Below, in pieces: positions 1 through 8,812 of a DNA stretch of 64,000 nt. Made by a program: the position numbers and the translations under genes. This stretch comes from an uncultured Ectothiorhodospiraceae bacterium. Lineage in GTDB: Bacteria > Pseudomonadota > Gammaproteobacteria > Nitrococcales > Nitrococcaceae. Position 1 is the stretch's first letter. Each line of letters starts with the position of its first letter. The notes under the pieces are model-generated. The model worked only from the letters and a program-made list of their open reading frames with translations, searched no databases and had not been told where the DNA came from. The stretch spans positions 1-64,000 of the forward strand of contig CAJXNJ010000003.1 of assembly GCA_913057145.1 (NCBI GenBank), in the 5' to 3' direction.

Positions 1-37
1 CCGCCTGTTGCGAGCCATCTACAGCGCTCCGGCATGA
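1..37 (+). CDS. possible 3' end of an upstream gene (partial)
   Basis: The first bases can be read as the tail of a gene cut by the window edge: one frame gives RLLRAIYSAPA and stops at TGA 35-37. A second frame stays open to TGA 54-56, which would form an ATGA overlap with the transporter start at 53. Fused TRAP permeases of this kind usually follow a TAXI-type periplasmic binding protein or a DUF1850 protein, but the visible residues are too few to assign either. Which frame is coding is undecided. Confidence 0.3.
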   Translation, partial: RLLRAIYSAPA

Positions 38-52
38 TGAGGACGCACATCC

Positions 53-2218
53 ATGAGCAGTAACGGATCCGAAACGGAGGTGGAACCCACTCGGGTGATC
101 GCCGAGGGGGTGGATGAGGAAGTCATCGACACCAATCGCCGGGTATTCAGTGGCTGGATCTGGTTAATCGTCGCGGTGCTCACCGGCACCTATGCGGCCT
201 TCCATTTGTTCTCGCTCAACGTTTATCCGCTGGAGACCTGGAGTTTTCGCATCGTCCACATTGCCGGTGCATTGGTGATCGGGTTTCTGCTCTACGCAAG
301 CCGTGATCTTGGTGAGGACACCGGATCGGCACCGCTGTGGGTCACGGCACTGTCGGTCCTGCTGGCAATCCCGGCGGCCTATGCCCTCGCTCAGGCCGGA
401 TTTTTCTGGCAGGCGTTTGAGTCAGGTGCGCGGCGGATTGAGCCGGTGCTTGAGACCTGGCATTTCGGTATCCCATTGATTACCGCAACCGGCGGCGCGA
501 TTGTGCTCTCCTGGGTGGCAGGGAGTCGGCGCGGCCGGATCAGCCCGCCCGATCTGGTTCTGATGCTCTGCGCGGTGGCAGTGGCTGCTTATCTGCTGGT
601 GATCTACAACACCCAGCTTCGCATGAGCACGGGCACACCGTTTGCGCCGATTGGCATCTCGCTGGCAGCGATTGCCGGGACGGCGTTGATCATGGAGCTC
701 ACCCGTCGGGTAACCGGGCTGGCGCTGGTCACGATTTCGGTGGTGTTTTTGATTTATGTGTTCGCCGGGCCTTATCTGCCAGGGTTTCTGGGCTATCCGG
801 GGCTCTCGGTAAACCGTTTCTTCAGCCAGGTCTACACCGATGCCGGCATTCTCGGCCCGACCACCGCAGTATCATCGACCTATATCATTCTTTTTATCGT
901 CTTTGCGGCGTTCCTGCAGGCATCGAAGGTAGGCGATTATTTCGTCAACTTCGCCTTCGCCGTCGCCGGGCGTGCCCGTGGCGGTCCGGCCAAGGTGGCC
1001 ATTTTCGCCTCCGGTCTGATGGGCATGATCAACGGCACCAGTGCCGGTAACGTCGTCTCCACCGGATCGCTCACCATTCCGCTGATGAAAAAGGTCGGCT
1101 ACTCCAAGCAATCCTCCGGTGCCATTGAGGCAGCCGCCTCCACCGGCGGTCAGATCATGCCGCCGATCATGGGGGCGGGCGCTTTCATCATGGCCGAGAT
1201 CACGGGCATCCCTTATACCGAGATCGCGGTGGCGGCCATTATTCCCGCGATCCTGTATTTCGCCGCGGTGTATTTCATGGTGGACTTTGAGGCCGCACAG
1301 CTTGGCATGCGGGGCATGCGCGATGACGAGCTGCCGCTGCTCGGGCAGATGCTGCGTCAGGTGTATCTGTTCATCCCCATTGTGATTCTTATTGCGGCCT
1401 TGTTCATGGGCTATTCGGTGATTCGCGCCGGCACACTCGCGACCGTTGCGGCGGTGGTGGTGAGCTGGCTGACCCCACAGGCAATGGGGCCAAGGCGTGT
1501 AGGGACCGCACTGCGCCTGGGTGGTGAGATGTCCATTCAGATTATCGCCGTGTGTGCCTGTGCCGGGATCATCGTCGGTGTGATCTCGCTTACCGGTGTC
1601 GGCGGGCGGTTCTCCTCCCTGCTGCTCGGTCTCGCGGAAGCCAGTCAGCTGCTGGCGCTGATTTTTGCCATGCTGATTTCCATTCTGCTGGGTATGGGGA
1701 TGCCGACCACGGCGGCCTATGCCGTTGCCGCCTCGGTGGTGGCACCCGGGCTGATTCGGCTTGGCATTGACCCGCTCACCGCGCATTTCTTTGTCTTCTA
1801 CTTTGCGGTGGTCTCGGCGATCACGCCGCCGGTGGCGCTGGCCTCTTACGCGGCAGCCGGTATCTCCGGGGCCAATGCCATGCAGACCTCGGTGGCGTCT
1901 TTCCGTATTGGTATTGCCGCCTTTGTGGTGCCGTTCATGTTCTTCTACTCATCGGCACTGCTGATGGATGGAGAGTGGATGGCCGTGCTGCGCGCGGGTG
2001 TGACCGCGGTTGTGGGTGTTTATCTGCTTGCCGCCGCCGTCCAGGGCTGGTTCATGGCTCGCAACGCCCGCTGGTTCGTGCGTCTGCTGCTGCTGGCCGC
2101 TGCCCTGACGCTGATCAAGGCCAGTCTGATCACCGACCTGGTCGGCGTTGGCCTGGCGCTTGCCTGTCTGCTCTTGCAGCGCTTCATGCCGGCACCACCC
2201 CTGGCACGCGCTGAATAG
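53..2218 (+). CDS. TRAP transporter permease, fused 4TM/12TM (DctQ-DctM type)
   Basis: This inner-membrane secondary transporter subunit has the small (4TM) and large (12TM) TRAP permease parts in one 721-residue chain, the usual length for the fused family that works with TAXI-type binding proteins. After about 30 hydrophilic residues there are many hydrophobic segments. The large-subunit signatures are visible as GGQIMPPIMGAGAFIMAEI (around residue 365) and GMGMPTTAAYAVAASV (around residue 550). Uptake is driven by an ion gradient, often sodium, and the substrate is commonly a carboxylate; nothing here fixes it. The ATG at 53 is preceded by GAGGA at 39-43. The binding protein must lie to the left of the window. 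Confidence 0.93.
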   Translation: MSSNGSETEVEPTRVIAEGVDEEVIDTNRRVFSGWIWLIVAVLTGTYAAFHLFSLNVYPLETWSFRIVHIAGALVIGFLLYASRDLGEDTGSAPLWVTALSVLLAIPAAYALAQAGFFWQAFESGARRIEPVLETWHFGIPLITATGGAIVLSWVAGSRRGRISPPDLVLMLCAVAVAAYLLVIYNTQLRMSTGTPFAPIGISLAAIAGTALIMELTRRVTGLALVTISVVFLIYVFAGPYLPGFLGYPGLSVNRFFSQVYTDAGILGPTTAVSSTYIILFIVFAAFLQASKVGDYFVNFAFAVAGRARGGPAKVAIFASGLMGMINGTSAGNVVSTGSLTIPLMKKVGYSKQSSGAIEAAASTGGQIMPPIMGAGAFIMAEITGIPYTEIAVAAIIPAILYFAAVYFMVDFEAAQLGMRGMRDDELPLLGQMLRQVYLFIPIVILIAALFMGYSVIRAGTLATVAAVVVSWLTPQAMGPRRVGTALRLGGEMSIQIIAVCACAGIIVGVISLTGVGGRFSSLLLGLAEASQLLALIFAMLISILLGMGMPTTAAYAVAASVVAPGLIRLGIDPLTAHFFVFYFAVVSAITPPVALASYAAAGISGANAMQTSVASFRIGIAAFVVPFMFFYSSALLMDGEWMAVLRAGVTAVVGVYLLAAAVQGWFMARNARWFVRLLLLAAALTLIKASLITDLVGVGLALACLLLQRFMPAPPLARAE

Positions 2219-2227
2219 GGCCGCTCC

Positions 2228-2725
2228 ATGATCCGATTGCCGGTCCTGCAGACGCGATGGGCCAATCTGGCGCTGGGGATTTTTTGTTTCATGCTGGTAG
2301 GCATCGCCGTAGCTCTTGAGGTGATGCTGGGTATGGAGCCCTGTCCGCTCTGCATTTTTCAGCGTCTGGTCTTTCTCCTGCTGGGAGGCGTTTTCCTGCT
2401 GGGTGTTTTGCTGCCCGGGCGTTTCATCGCAATCGCCGGTGTGCTCAGCGCACTCGCCGGTATTGCGCTGGCGCTGCGACATCTTTGGCTGCAGTCACTG
2501 CCGCCGGATCAGGTTCCGACCTGCGGCCCGGGGCTTGATTATCTACTCAGCGCTTTTCCGTTGGCTGACGTGGTCACCATGGTGCTCTCCGGTTCGGGTG
2601 AATGTGCGGAGGTGGACCGGGTCCTGGGGCTGAGTATTCCGGTCTGGACACTGGCCGGTTATCTCCTGCTTGGTGTGCTGGCCGTGGTGGTGAACTGGCG
2701 CTCGCCAAAGGGTCGTCTGAGCTGA
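2228..2725 (+). CDS. dsbB: disulfide bond formation protein DsbB
   Basis: DsbB is an inner-membrane protein that reoxidises periplasmic DsbA and passes the electrons to quinone. The 165-residue protein has four hydrophobic segments and both required cysteine pairs: C39-x-x-C42 (CPLC) in the first periplasmic loop and C99/C126 in the second. Length and spacing match the E. coli protein (C41, C44, C104, C130). It starts 9 bases after the transporter. Its TGA overlaps the helicase ATG (TGATG), so the two are probably translationally coupled. No dsbA is present in the window. Confidence 0.96.
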   Translation: MIRLPVLQTRWANLALGIFCFMLVGIAVALEVMLGMEPCPLCIFQRLVFLLLGGVFLLGVLLPGRFIAIAGVLSALAGIALALRHLWLQSLPPDQVPTCGPGLDYLLSAFPLADVVTMVLSGSGECAEVDRVLGLSIPVWTLAGYLLLGVLAVVVNWRSPKGRLS

Positions 2726-4662
2726 TGTCATTGCTCGATACGGTTGACGCAGCGCTTGGCGCTGACGGCGTTCTGGCTGAAAAGATGAGTGATTTCTCCC
2801 CCCGGGCCGAGCAACAGGCGATGGCGCGGGCGGTGGCCGAAGCCATCGAGGCCGATGAGACCCTGGTGGTGGAGGCCGGCACCGGAACCGGCAAGACACT
2901 CGCCTACCTGCTCCCGGCACTGCATGCGGGCCGCCGGGTGATCATTTCCACCGGTACCAAAACCCTGCAGGATCAGCTCTTCCATCGCGATCTGCCTGTT
3001 GCGAAATCGGCGGTTGAACGTCCGCTGCGCGTGGCTCTGCTGAAAGGCCGCGCCAATTATCTGTGTCTGCACCGCATGCAGATGACAGCGGAGTCCGGGC
3101 GGCTGGAGACCGCAGAAATGGCCGATCAGTTACAACAACTGATGGCCTTTGCCGGGGCTACCCGCAGCGGTGAGATCAGCGAATCCCCGCTGGGCCAGGT
3201 CGACTCCCGTCTTCTGCCCCGTGTGACCTCGACCGCGGATAACTGTCTCGGTCAGAACTGCCCGTTGTATGCGGATTGTTTCGTCATGGAGGCTCGGCGC
3301 CGGGCTCAGGAAGCGGATGTGGTGGTGGTCAATCACCACCTGCTGTTGGCCGACTGGGCGCTGCGCGAGAGCGGTTATGGTGATGTCCTGCCGGCCGCGG
3401 ATATTTATATCCTCGATGAAGCGCATCAGCTCCCGGAGACTGCCGCGCAATTTTTCGGCCTTGCTGTATCGAGCCGTCAGCTCCTGGATCTGGCCCGTGA
3501 TGTGCGGCTTGAGCAGCAGCGGGAAGCTGGTGATGCAGCGACGATCGGCGATCAGGCCGCGTCTCTGGAGCAGGCTGTTGCCGCATTGCGACTGGCGATG
3601 GGGCAGTCACTTCGGGCCGCCTGGCAGGCCGCGCCGGCAGCCGCAAGAGAGGCGCTGGAAGCACTCTGTGAGGTGCTGAAGGGGTTGGTTGAAAGCCTCG
3701 CGCTGCAGGCCGAACGGGGCCCTGGCCTTGAGAATTGTCATCGACGCAGTGAGCAGTTGTTCTCCAATCTCAAGGCGTTTGTCAGTGCGCCGGAGGCCTA
3801 CGCTGAGACAGCCAGAGTGGCCTGGGTGGAGACACGGGGTCAGGGCTTTGCCCTGCGCCTGACTCCGTTGAATGTCGCCGAACATTTTGCCGACAATCGC
3901 AGCCGCCATGGAAAGGCCTGGATTCTGACGTCGGCAACGCTGAGCGTGGATAGCGATTTTCGGCACTTCACCGATCGACTCGGCCTTGAGGAAGCCAGAA
4001 CCGAGCGCCTTGAGAGTCCGTTTAATTATCGGCAGAACACCCGGCTCTATCTGCCTGCGGGGTTGCCTGACCCGGGCCAACCGGATTTTACCGATGCCTA
4101 TCTCAATGCCATCGCCCCGGTGCTTGCCGCGAGTCAGGGGCGGGCATTCCTATTGTTCACCAGTCATCGGGCATTGCAACGGGCGGCCGAGTGGCTGCCG
4201 GGGCAGGGCTGGCGAGATCTGCTGGTCCAGGGGGATGCTCCGCAGTCACGCCTGCTCGAGCGGTTTCGCCGTCAGCCTGGTGCGGTACTTCTGGGTACGC
4301 AGTCTTTTTGGGAGGGTGTGGATGTCCGCGGACCGGCACTCTCCTGCGTCATGATTGACCGCCTGCCTTTTGCCTCACCGGGTGATCCGGTTCTGCAGGC
4401 CCGCATGCAGTGGATGCAATCGCAGGGGCGCAACGCCTTCACTCAGTATCAACTGCCCGAGGCGGTGATCAGCCTGCGTCAGGGTGTTGGCCGGCTGATT
4501 CGTGATCAGGCCGACCGGGGCGTATTGGTGTTGGGCGACAGCCGCATCCGACGCCGACCCTACGGCCGGCTTTTTCTCGATAGTCTGCCGCCCATGCCGG
4601 TGGTCGAGGATATCGCTGAGATCGAGGCCTTTTTCTCGGCTCAGTCTTCCACCAGCTCGTAG
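2725..4662 (+). CDS. yoaA: DinG/YoaA-family iron-sulfur ATP-dependent DNA helicase
   Basis: This is an XPD-like superfamily 2 helicase with 5'-3' polarity. Visible motifs are Walker A AGTGTGKT (51-58), four iron-sulfur cysteines C114, C174, C179 and C185, DEAH (231-234), and motif [11 protein letters not shown] near the C-terminus. At 645 residues it is closer to YoaA than to the longer DinG. YoaA works in tolerance of replication-blocking damage, partly with the DNA polymerase III chi subunit. In E. coli yoaA lies beside tsaB; here the ect genes and an MFS gene intervene. An in-frame start upstream at 2602 would run through most of the dsbB 3' half, so the TGATG start at 2725 is preferred. 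The 3' end overlaps convergent ectC by 22 bases. Confidence 0.92.
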   Translation: MSLLDTVDAALGADGVLAEKMSDFSPRAEQQAMARAVAEAIEADETLVVEAGTGTGKTLAYLLPALHAGRRVIISTGTKTLQDQLFHRDLPVAKSAVERPLRVALLKGRANYLCLHRMQMTAESGRLETAEMADQLQQLMAFAGATRSGEISESPLGQVDSRLLPRVTSTADNCLGQNCPLYADCFVMEARRRAQEADVVVVNHHLLLADWALRESGYGDVLPAADIYILDEAHQLPETAAQFFGLAVSSRQLLDLARDVRLEQQREAGDAATIGDQAASLEQAVAALRLAMGQSLRAAWQAAPAAAREALEALCEVLKGLVESLALQAERGPGLENCHRRSEQLFSNLKAFVSAPEAYAETARVAWVETRGQGFALRLTPLNVAEHFADNRSRHGKAWILTSATLSVDSDFRHFTDRLGLEEARTERLESPFNYRQNTRLYLPAGLPDPGQPDFTDAYLNAIAPVLAASQGRAFLLFTSHRALQRAAEWLPGQGWRDLLVQGDAPQSRLLERFRRQPGAVLLGTQSFWEGVDVRGPALSCVMIDRLPFASPGDPVLQARMQWMQSQGRNAFTQYQLPEAVISLRQGVGRLIRDQADRGVLVLGDSRIRRRPYGRLFLDSLPPMPVVEDIAEIEAFFSAQSSTSS

Positions 4663-5030
4663 GAGCCGTCCGCATCATGCGTTTCACGCCCGGTGACGGG
4701 CGGGTTGAAGGCGCAGATCAGTCGCATGTCTTCGCTGCCACCACGCAGGACATGCCGGTCATGGTTGTCGAGCGCATAGAGAATCCCATCCCGGATCTCG
4801 TGGACTTCCCCGGTGGCCAGATCCTCGATACTGCCATTGCCGGAGACACAGTAAACCGCCTCAAGATGATTCTTGTACCAGAGCGCCAGTTCGGCACCCG
4901 CGGGGATAATGGTCTCGTGGAAGGAAAAACCCATGCCGTCTTTTTTCAGCAGCAAACGCCGGCTGGTCCAGCCGGGGCCTTCGACTTCGCGCTCTGTGCC
5001 TTTGATCTCATTGACATCAACAATTTTCAT
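4641..5030 (-). CDS. ectC: L-ectoine synthase EctC
   Basis: EctC cyclises N-gamma-acetyl-2,4-diaminobutyrate to the compatible solute ectoine in the cytosol. The 129-residue cupin matches the family in length, and the iron-binding residues known from the EctC structure, E57, Y85 and H93, fall at exactly those positions. It lies 22 bases downstream of ectA on the same strand, so the two form an operon. The aminotransferase gene ectB, normally between them, is missing here, and no ectoine hydroxylase (ectD) is seen. Osmotic induction is likely from the family but not demonstrated by the sequence. Confidence 0.96.
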   Translation of the reverse strand: MKIVDVNEIKGTEREVEGPGWTSRRLLLKKDGMGFSFHETIIPAGAELALWYKNHLEAVYCVSGNGSIEDLATGEVHEIRDGILYALDNHDRHVLRGGSEDMRLICAFNPPVTGRETHDADGSYELVED

Positions 5031-5052
5031 GATGGCGTTTTTCCTTATCTAA

Positions 5053-5586
5053 TCAGGGGTTGAGCCGTTGGCGCGCCGAGTCTGTCAGCGGGCCGATTCG
5101 GTAGAGAACTTCAGCGGCATGGCCGGGTTCCGGGAAATCTTCGGCAGCAAAGCATGGTGAGGTTTTATAATCCACTGCCAGCGCTTTTGCCATGCCGGTG
5201 AAAAGTGCTTGTGAGGCCTTGTTATCGGGCGCGATGGTCGTCTCCAGCCACTGGGCATCCCTTGCGCCGGGGCGTGTCAGAAAACCACCGAGTAGCCGCT
5301 TGCCCAGCCCCTGGCCCTGCGCCTCGGGGGCAATGCCGATCTGCCAGAGAAAAATCACCGATGGCTCAGCCGGTCGCCGGTAGCCACTGGCAAAGCCGAG
5401 TAGTTTTCCATCGCGTTCCGCTACCACACAGGTGTCGGCAAAATCCCTTGCCAGCAGCAGATAGAGGTAGCTGGAGTTGAGATCGAGCGTGCCGGTGTCC
5501 CGGACAATCTGCCAGATTGCGCCACCCTCATGGGCTTTGGGTGAGCGAATGATGATGTCCTCGCCGCGGCGCTGCGGGTTGCTCAA
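5053..5586 (-). CDS. ectA: L-2,4-diaminobutyrate N-acetyltransferase EctA
   Basis: EctA transfers an acetyl group from acetyl-CoA to 2,4-diaminobutyrate, the second step of ectoine synthesis. The GNAT fold shows as LDLNSSYLYLLLARDFADTC (substrate side) and the acetyl-CoA loop QGQGLGKRLLG. The reading frame is open upstream to 5988, but that part covers the divergent MFS gene and is not EctA-like. I place the start at TTG 5586: GGAG lies 7 bases upstream and the resulting 177 residues (LSNPQRRGED...) have the family length. ATG 5676 is a poorer alternative. The TTG start may limit translation. Confidence 0.92.
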   Translation of the reverse strand: MSNPQRRGEDIIIRSPKAHEGGAIWQIVRDTGTLDLNSSYLYLLLARDFADTCVVAERDGKLLGFASGYRRPAEPSVIFLWQIGIAPEAQGQGLGKRLLGGFLTRPGARDAQWLETTIAPDNKASQALFTGMAKALAVDYKTSPCFAAEDFPEPGHAAEVLYRIGPLTDSARQRLNP

Positions 5587-5593
5587 GGGCCTG

Positions 5594-5597
5594 CTCC
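5594..5597 (-). promoter_or_regulatory. ribosome binding site deciding the TTG start of ectA
   Basis: GGAG on the minus strand, seven bases before TTG 5586. No comparable site precedes the in-frame ATG codons further upstream, so this fixes the ectA start. Confidence 0.6.
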
Positions 5598-5734
5598 AGC
5601 ATCCAAAATGAATCGGGTCTGATAGTACCAACGGCTGTGCCCCATCGGCCAATAAAAAACATGGCGTGGTTTGCATCACTGCACTATCCTCGCACCCGCA
5701 CAAAGATCCCTTTTCACCCGGCCCGGTGACTCGC

Positions 5735-7024
5735 ATGCTCGGTACGCTCTCGCCATTTATTGCCCTGTTTGTCTCGGTTGGCCTGCTGCTGACCGGTGGC
5801 GGACTGCTGACCACGCTGGTCGGTGTGCGTATGTCAGAGGAGGCCTTTGCCACCGAGATCATTGGTGTGGTGGCCGCGGCATACTCGGTGGGTTTTGTCA
5901 TTGCAACGCGCATCTGCCCGCATGTGATTGCAAGAGTCGGACATATCCGCAGCTTCGCCGCTTTTGCTGCCATGGCGGCCATCAGCACGCTGGCTTATCC
6001 ATTGCTGGTGGAGCCGTGGATTTGGGCCATCATGCGCCTGACCTACGGCTTTAGTCTGGCGGGGCTGTACATGGTCATGGAGAGTTGGCTCAACGATCGC
6101 ACGCCGAGTGACCGCCGTGGCCAGGTGCTGGGGATCTACAGCATCGTGACCTATGTGGCGTTGGGGGGTGGGCAGTTCCTGTTGCTGACGGGGCGCACCG
6201 GTGGCTTTGAACTGTTCAGTCTGGCGGCGATGCTGATTGCCGCGGCAGTGGTGCCGGTGACCATAACGCGGATCACTTCTCCGGATCTGCCCGAGGTGGC
6301 CAAAGTGGGCCTGCGGGATCTCTTTGCCGCCTCGCCGCTGGGACTGGTTGGCTCGGCACTCGCCGGGGTGATTGCCGGCAGCTTTCTCGGCCTGGCTCCG
6401 GTTTTTGCGCGTGACTCGGGTTTTGATGATCTGGGTATCGCGTTGTTGATGGGGCTCAGTATCCTGGGCGGGTTTGCCCTGCAGTGGCCTATTGGGCATT
6501 TGTCCGACCGGTTTAACCGTCGTGATGTGCTCATGGGGGTGAGCCTGGCCATGGCTGCCTGTTCGCTCGCGATTGTTTATGCCACCGGCCAGAGCGAGGC
6601 CGTGGTGATCGGTTTCGCGGTCCTCTGGGGTGGGCTTGCCTTTACGCTCTACCCGATTGCCGTCTCGCTCGCCAATGATTTCATTGAGCCGAGCGAGATG
6701 CTGGCCGTCAGTGCCGGCTTGCTGCTGGTCCACGGCGTCGGCATGATCATCGGGCCGCTGGTGGCCTCACAGCTGATGGCACTCATTGGCGCCGGCGGGT
6801 TGTTCTGGACCATTGCGGCCGCGGGCGTTTTACTTGCCGGGTTTGCCTGGCTGCGGCAACAGGTGGGCCCGCCCATTCCGGTGGGCGAACCCGCGACCTA
6901 CCGGGTGGTCCCGCGCGAGGGGGTTTATGCCGGTGGTCTCGACCCGCGCTATGAAGAGGTGCAATTGGAATTCGATTTTGAGGCGGTGCCGGTAGAGGCA
7001 CCGGAGCCGGAGGCAGAACCATGA
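5735..7024 (+). CDS. MFS transporter (YcaD-like)
   Basis: A 429-residue major facilitator protein with about twelve hydrophobic segments. The family features include a long N-terminal helix MLGTLSPFIALFVSVGLLL, an MESWLND motif (near residue 110) typical of YcaD-type carriers, and GHLSDRFNRRDVL (near residue 260), the loop 8-9 copy of the MFS signature. The C-terminus is acidic, proline-rich and cytosolic. Substrate is unknown. I chose ATG 5735 because it begins directly at the first membrane helix; GTG 5726 and ATG 5666 are in-frame alternatives and none has a strong ribosome site. It diverges from ectA across about 150 bases and its end overlaps tsaB by four bases. Confidence 0.85.
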   Translation: MLGTLSPFIALFVSVGLLLTGGGLLTTLVGVRMSEEAFATEIIGVVAAAYSVGFVIATRICPHVIARVGHIRSFAAFAAMAAISTLAYPLLVEPWIWAIMRLTYGFSLAGLYMVMESWLNDRTPSDRRGQVLGIYSIVTYVALGGGQFLLLTGRTGGFELFSLAAMLIAAAVVPVTITRITSPDLPEVAKVGLRDLFAASPLGLVGSALAGVIAGSFLGLAPVFARDSGFDDLGIALLMGLSILGGFALQWPIGHLSDRFNRRDVLMGVSLAMAACSLAIVYATGQSEAVVIGFAVLWGGLAFTLYPIAVSLANDFIEPSEMLAVSAGLLLVHGVGMIIGPLVASQLMALIGAGGLFWTIAAAGVLLAGFAWLRQQVGPPIPVGEPATYRVVPREGVYAGGLDPRYEEVQLEFDFEAVPVEAPEPEAEP

Positions 7025-7719
7025 GCAATGGCCCGATACTGCTGGGTCTGGATGCGAGTACCGGCCGCTGTTCGGTGGCTTTAATGCACGATGGCGCGGT
7101 GATTGAGCGCGCAAGCAGTGAGGGATTGGGTCATTCCGCCATCCTGCTGACACTCACTGAGGCGGTGCTGGCTGAGGCCGGACTTTCGCGTGGTGCGCTG
7201 GATGCCATCGTCTGCACCCGTGGCCCGGGCGCATTTACCGGCGTGCGGATTACGGTTGGCGTGGCGCAGGGGCTGGCCATGGGGCTGGATCTGCCTGTGG
7301 TGGTGCTCTCGAGTCTGCAGGTGGTCGCTGAGACGGCGCTCTCCCGCCAGGACGCCGGCAGCCAGGATGGTTTTCTGGTGCTGCAGGATGCGCGCATGCA
7401 GGAGGTTTACGGCGGTTTCTATCGCCTTGGCTCCGGAGCGCCGGCAACAACGCAGCTCGTGGGTGAAGAGTGGGTCGGCCCGGCACAGCTGCCGGCTCTG
7501 CCAGCCGGGCGCTGGGCCGGGGTGGGCAGTGCCTTTGCCGAACATCCCGATCTGCAATCCGCATCGGGTCTGGTGAGTGCCGATCAGGGCGTCATCCCGT
7601 CCATGGCGGCTGCCATGCCGCTCGCTGCCCGACGTTTTGCCGATAATGACTGCACCCAGCCTCAGTACATTGAACCGACTTATCTGAGAAACCGGGTGGC
7701 TGATATTCCTCGGGGTTGA
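7021..7719 (+). CDS. tsaB: tRNA threonylcarbamoyladenosine biosynthesis protein TsaB
   Basis: TsaB is the non-catalytic partner of TsaD and TsaE in making the essential t6A37 modification of ANN-decoding tRNAs. The 232-residue protein begins with the ASKHA phosphate-loop LGLDASTGRCSVAL and carries the conserved segment RGPGAFTGVRITVG (from about residue 68). Length is normal for the family. The ATGA overlap with the MFS gene suggests coupled translation. Confidence 0.95.
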   Translation: MSNGPILLGLDASTGRCSVALMHDGAVIERASSEGLGHSAILLTLTEAVLAEAGLSRGALDAIVCTRGPGAFTGVRITVGVAQGLAMGLDLPVVVLSSLQVVAETALSRQDAGSQDGFLVLQDARMQEVYGGFYRLGSGAPATTQLVGEEWVGPAQLPALPAGRWAGVGSAFAEHPDLQSASGLVSADQGVIPSMAAAMPLAARRFADNDCTQPQYIEPTYLRNRVADIPRG

Positions 7720-7794
7720 AAGACTCCGCACCGGTACTTATCTCCTTTGATGAAGGGAGGGCTCAACGCTCAAACATCAATGGAGGAAGCTGCT

Positions 7795-8241
7795 ATGGAG
7801 CTTAAACCTTATCGACCCATGAGTGGTCTGCTGGACCTGCATCGCGATCTTAATCGTTTCTTTGAATCTCCCTGGTTTACCGGGACACCCGACGGGTCAA
7901 CTGTGGAGACCAGTCAATGGGTGCCGGCGGTGGACATCCGCGAAGCCGGTGACCACTACGTGGTGGAAGCTGATATTCCCGGCGTGAAGCCTGAGGATAT
8001 TGAGGTGACCATGGAACATGGCATGCTGAGTATCCAGGGTGAACGTCGCCATGAGGCTCAGACCGAGGGCCATGGTGCCCGTCGGATCGAGCGCTCACAC
8101 GGGGTTTTCTATCGGCGTTTTTCATTGCCGGATGACGCGGACCCTGAGCATATCGAGGCTAAAGGCAGTGATGGTGTCCTGAAGATATCCATTGCCAAGC
8201 GCAAGGGGGCGCAGAGCCGGCGGATTCCGGTAAAGCATTGA
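7795..8241 (+). CDS. Hsp20/alpha-crystallin family small heat shock protein
   Basis: A 148-residue ATP-independent holdase chaperone. The central alpha-crystallin domain runs from about residue 38 (WVPAVDIREAGDHYVVEADI) to about 140, with the conserved LSIQGERR strand, and the tail has the I-x-V oligomerisation motif (IPV) three residues from the end. ATG 7795 is preceded by GGAGG; an earlier in-frame ATG at 7747 lacks support. A 75-base gap separates it from tsaB, so it probably has its own promoter. Confidence 0.95.
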   Translation: MELKPYRPMSGLLDLHRDLNRFFESPWFTGTPDGSTVETSQWVPAVDIREAGDHYVVEADIPGVKPEDIEVTMEHGMLSIQGERRHEAQTEGHGARRIERSHGVFYRRFSLPDDADPEHIEAKGSDGVLKISIAKRKGAQSRRIPVKH

Positions 8242-8311
8242 TCCACCCGCAGGGGTTTCGTGTATCGGGTAATGGCCTTAGTCTTGCTGAAGATTTTAAG
8301 GAGTCCGACCG

Positions 8312-8812
8312 ATGCACGAGACCTTCCCGCGTGATGGTCATGATCATCAGCACTGTATTGATGAAGCGCTGGCCATTGCCGAGCAGCTCTGCGCGGATCG
8401 TGGCCGGCGTCTCACGCCCTTGCGTCGCCGGGTACTCGAGCTCGTTTGGGAAAGCCATCAACCGGTCAAGGCCTATGACCTTCTGGCAAGGTTGCAGCAG
8501 GAGTCTGCCTCGGCTGCCCCGCCGACCGTCTATCGGGCACTCGATTTTCTCATCGCCGAGCGCCTGATCCACCGTCTCGCCTCGCTGAATGCTTATGTCG
8601 GTTGCGCCCATCCCGGCCATCGTCACACCGGGCAATTTCTCATCTGTAGCGAATGTCAGTCAGTCGCCGAGCTGGATGATGCGGATATTGAGCAGGCCTT
8701 AAGCCGCAGAGCGGATGCCATGGGGTTTGCGCTGACGACCCAGACCATTGAGCTTGAAGGGTGTTGTCCGCGTTGCCGGAGGGGTATGGACAAAAAGGAG
8801 TGTCCGGCATGA
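8312..8812 (+). CDS. zur: Fur-family transcriptional regulator, Zur-like
   Basis: A 166-residue metal-dependent repressor. The N-terminal winged helix includes RRLTPLRRRVLELVWES and the DNA-recognition helix region PPTVYRALDFL. The C-terminal dimerisation part has structural zinc pairs C-x-x-C (CSEC) and CCPRC and several histidines (GCAHPGHRHTGQF). The divergence from Fur, the His-rich start and the GCAHPGHRHTGQF segment resemble Zur, the zinc-uptake repressor; Fur-type iron sensing cannot be excluded. AAGGAG lies before ATG 8312. No zinc transporter is next to it; instead its ATGA end overlaps ubiG. Confidence 0.8.
   Translation: MHETFPRDGHDHQHCIDEALAIAEQLCADRGRRLTPLRRRVLELVWESHQPVKAYDLLARLQQESASAAPPTVYRALDFLIAERLIHRLASLNAYVGCAHPGHRHTGQFLICSECQSVAELDDADIEQALSRRADAMGFALTTQTIELEGCCPRCRRGMDKKECPA

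Noticed and set aside
2602..2724. longer start for the YoaA-type helicase
   Set aside because: It would overlap 124 bases of dsbB in another frame; the TGATG start at 2725 gives the normal helicase N-terminus.
5587..5988. N-terminal extension of ectA
   Set aside because: The extra 134 codons cover the divergent MFS gene, have low-complexity composition and no EctA similarity; a ribosome site supports TTG 5586.
7716..7743. TTGAAA box as a heat shock promoter of hsp20
   Set aside because: The -35-like TTGAAA is good, but neither a CCCCAT-type sigma-32 nor a TATAAT-type -10 follows at the right distance.
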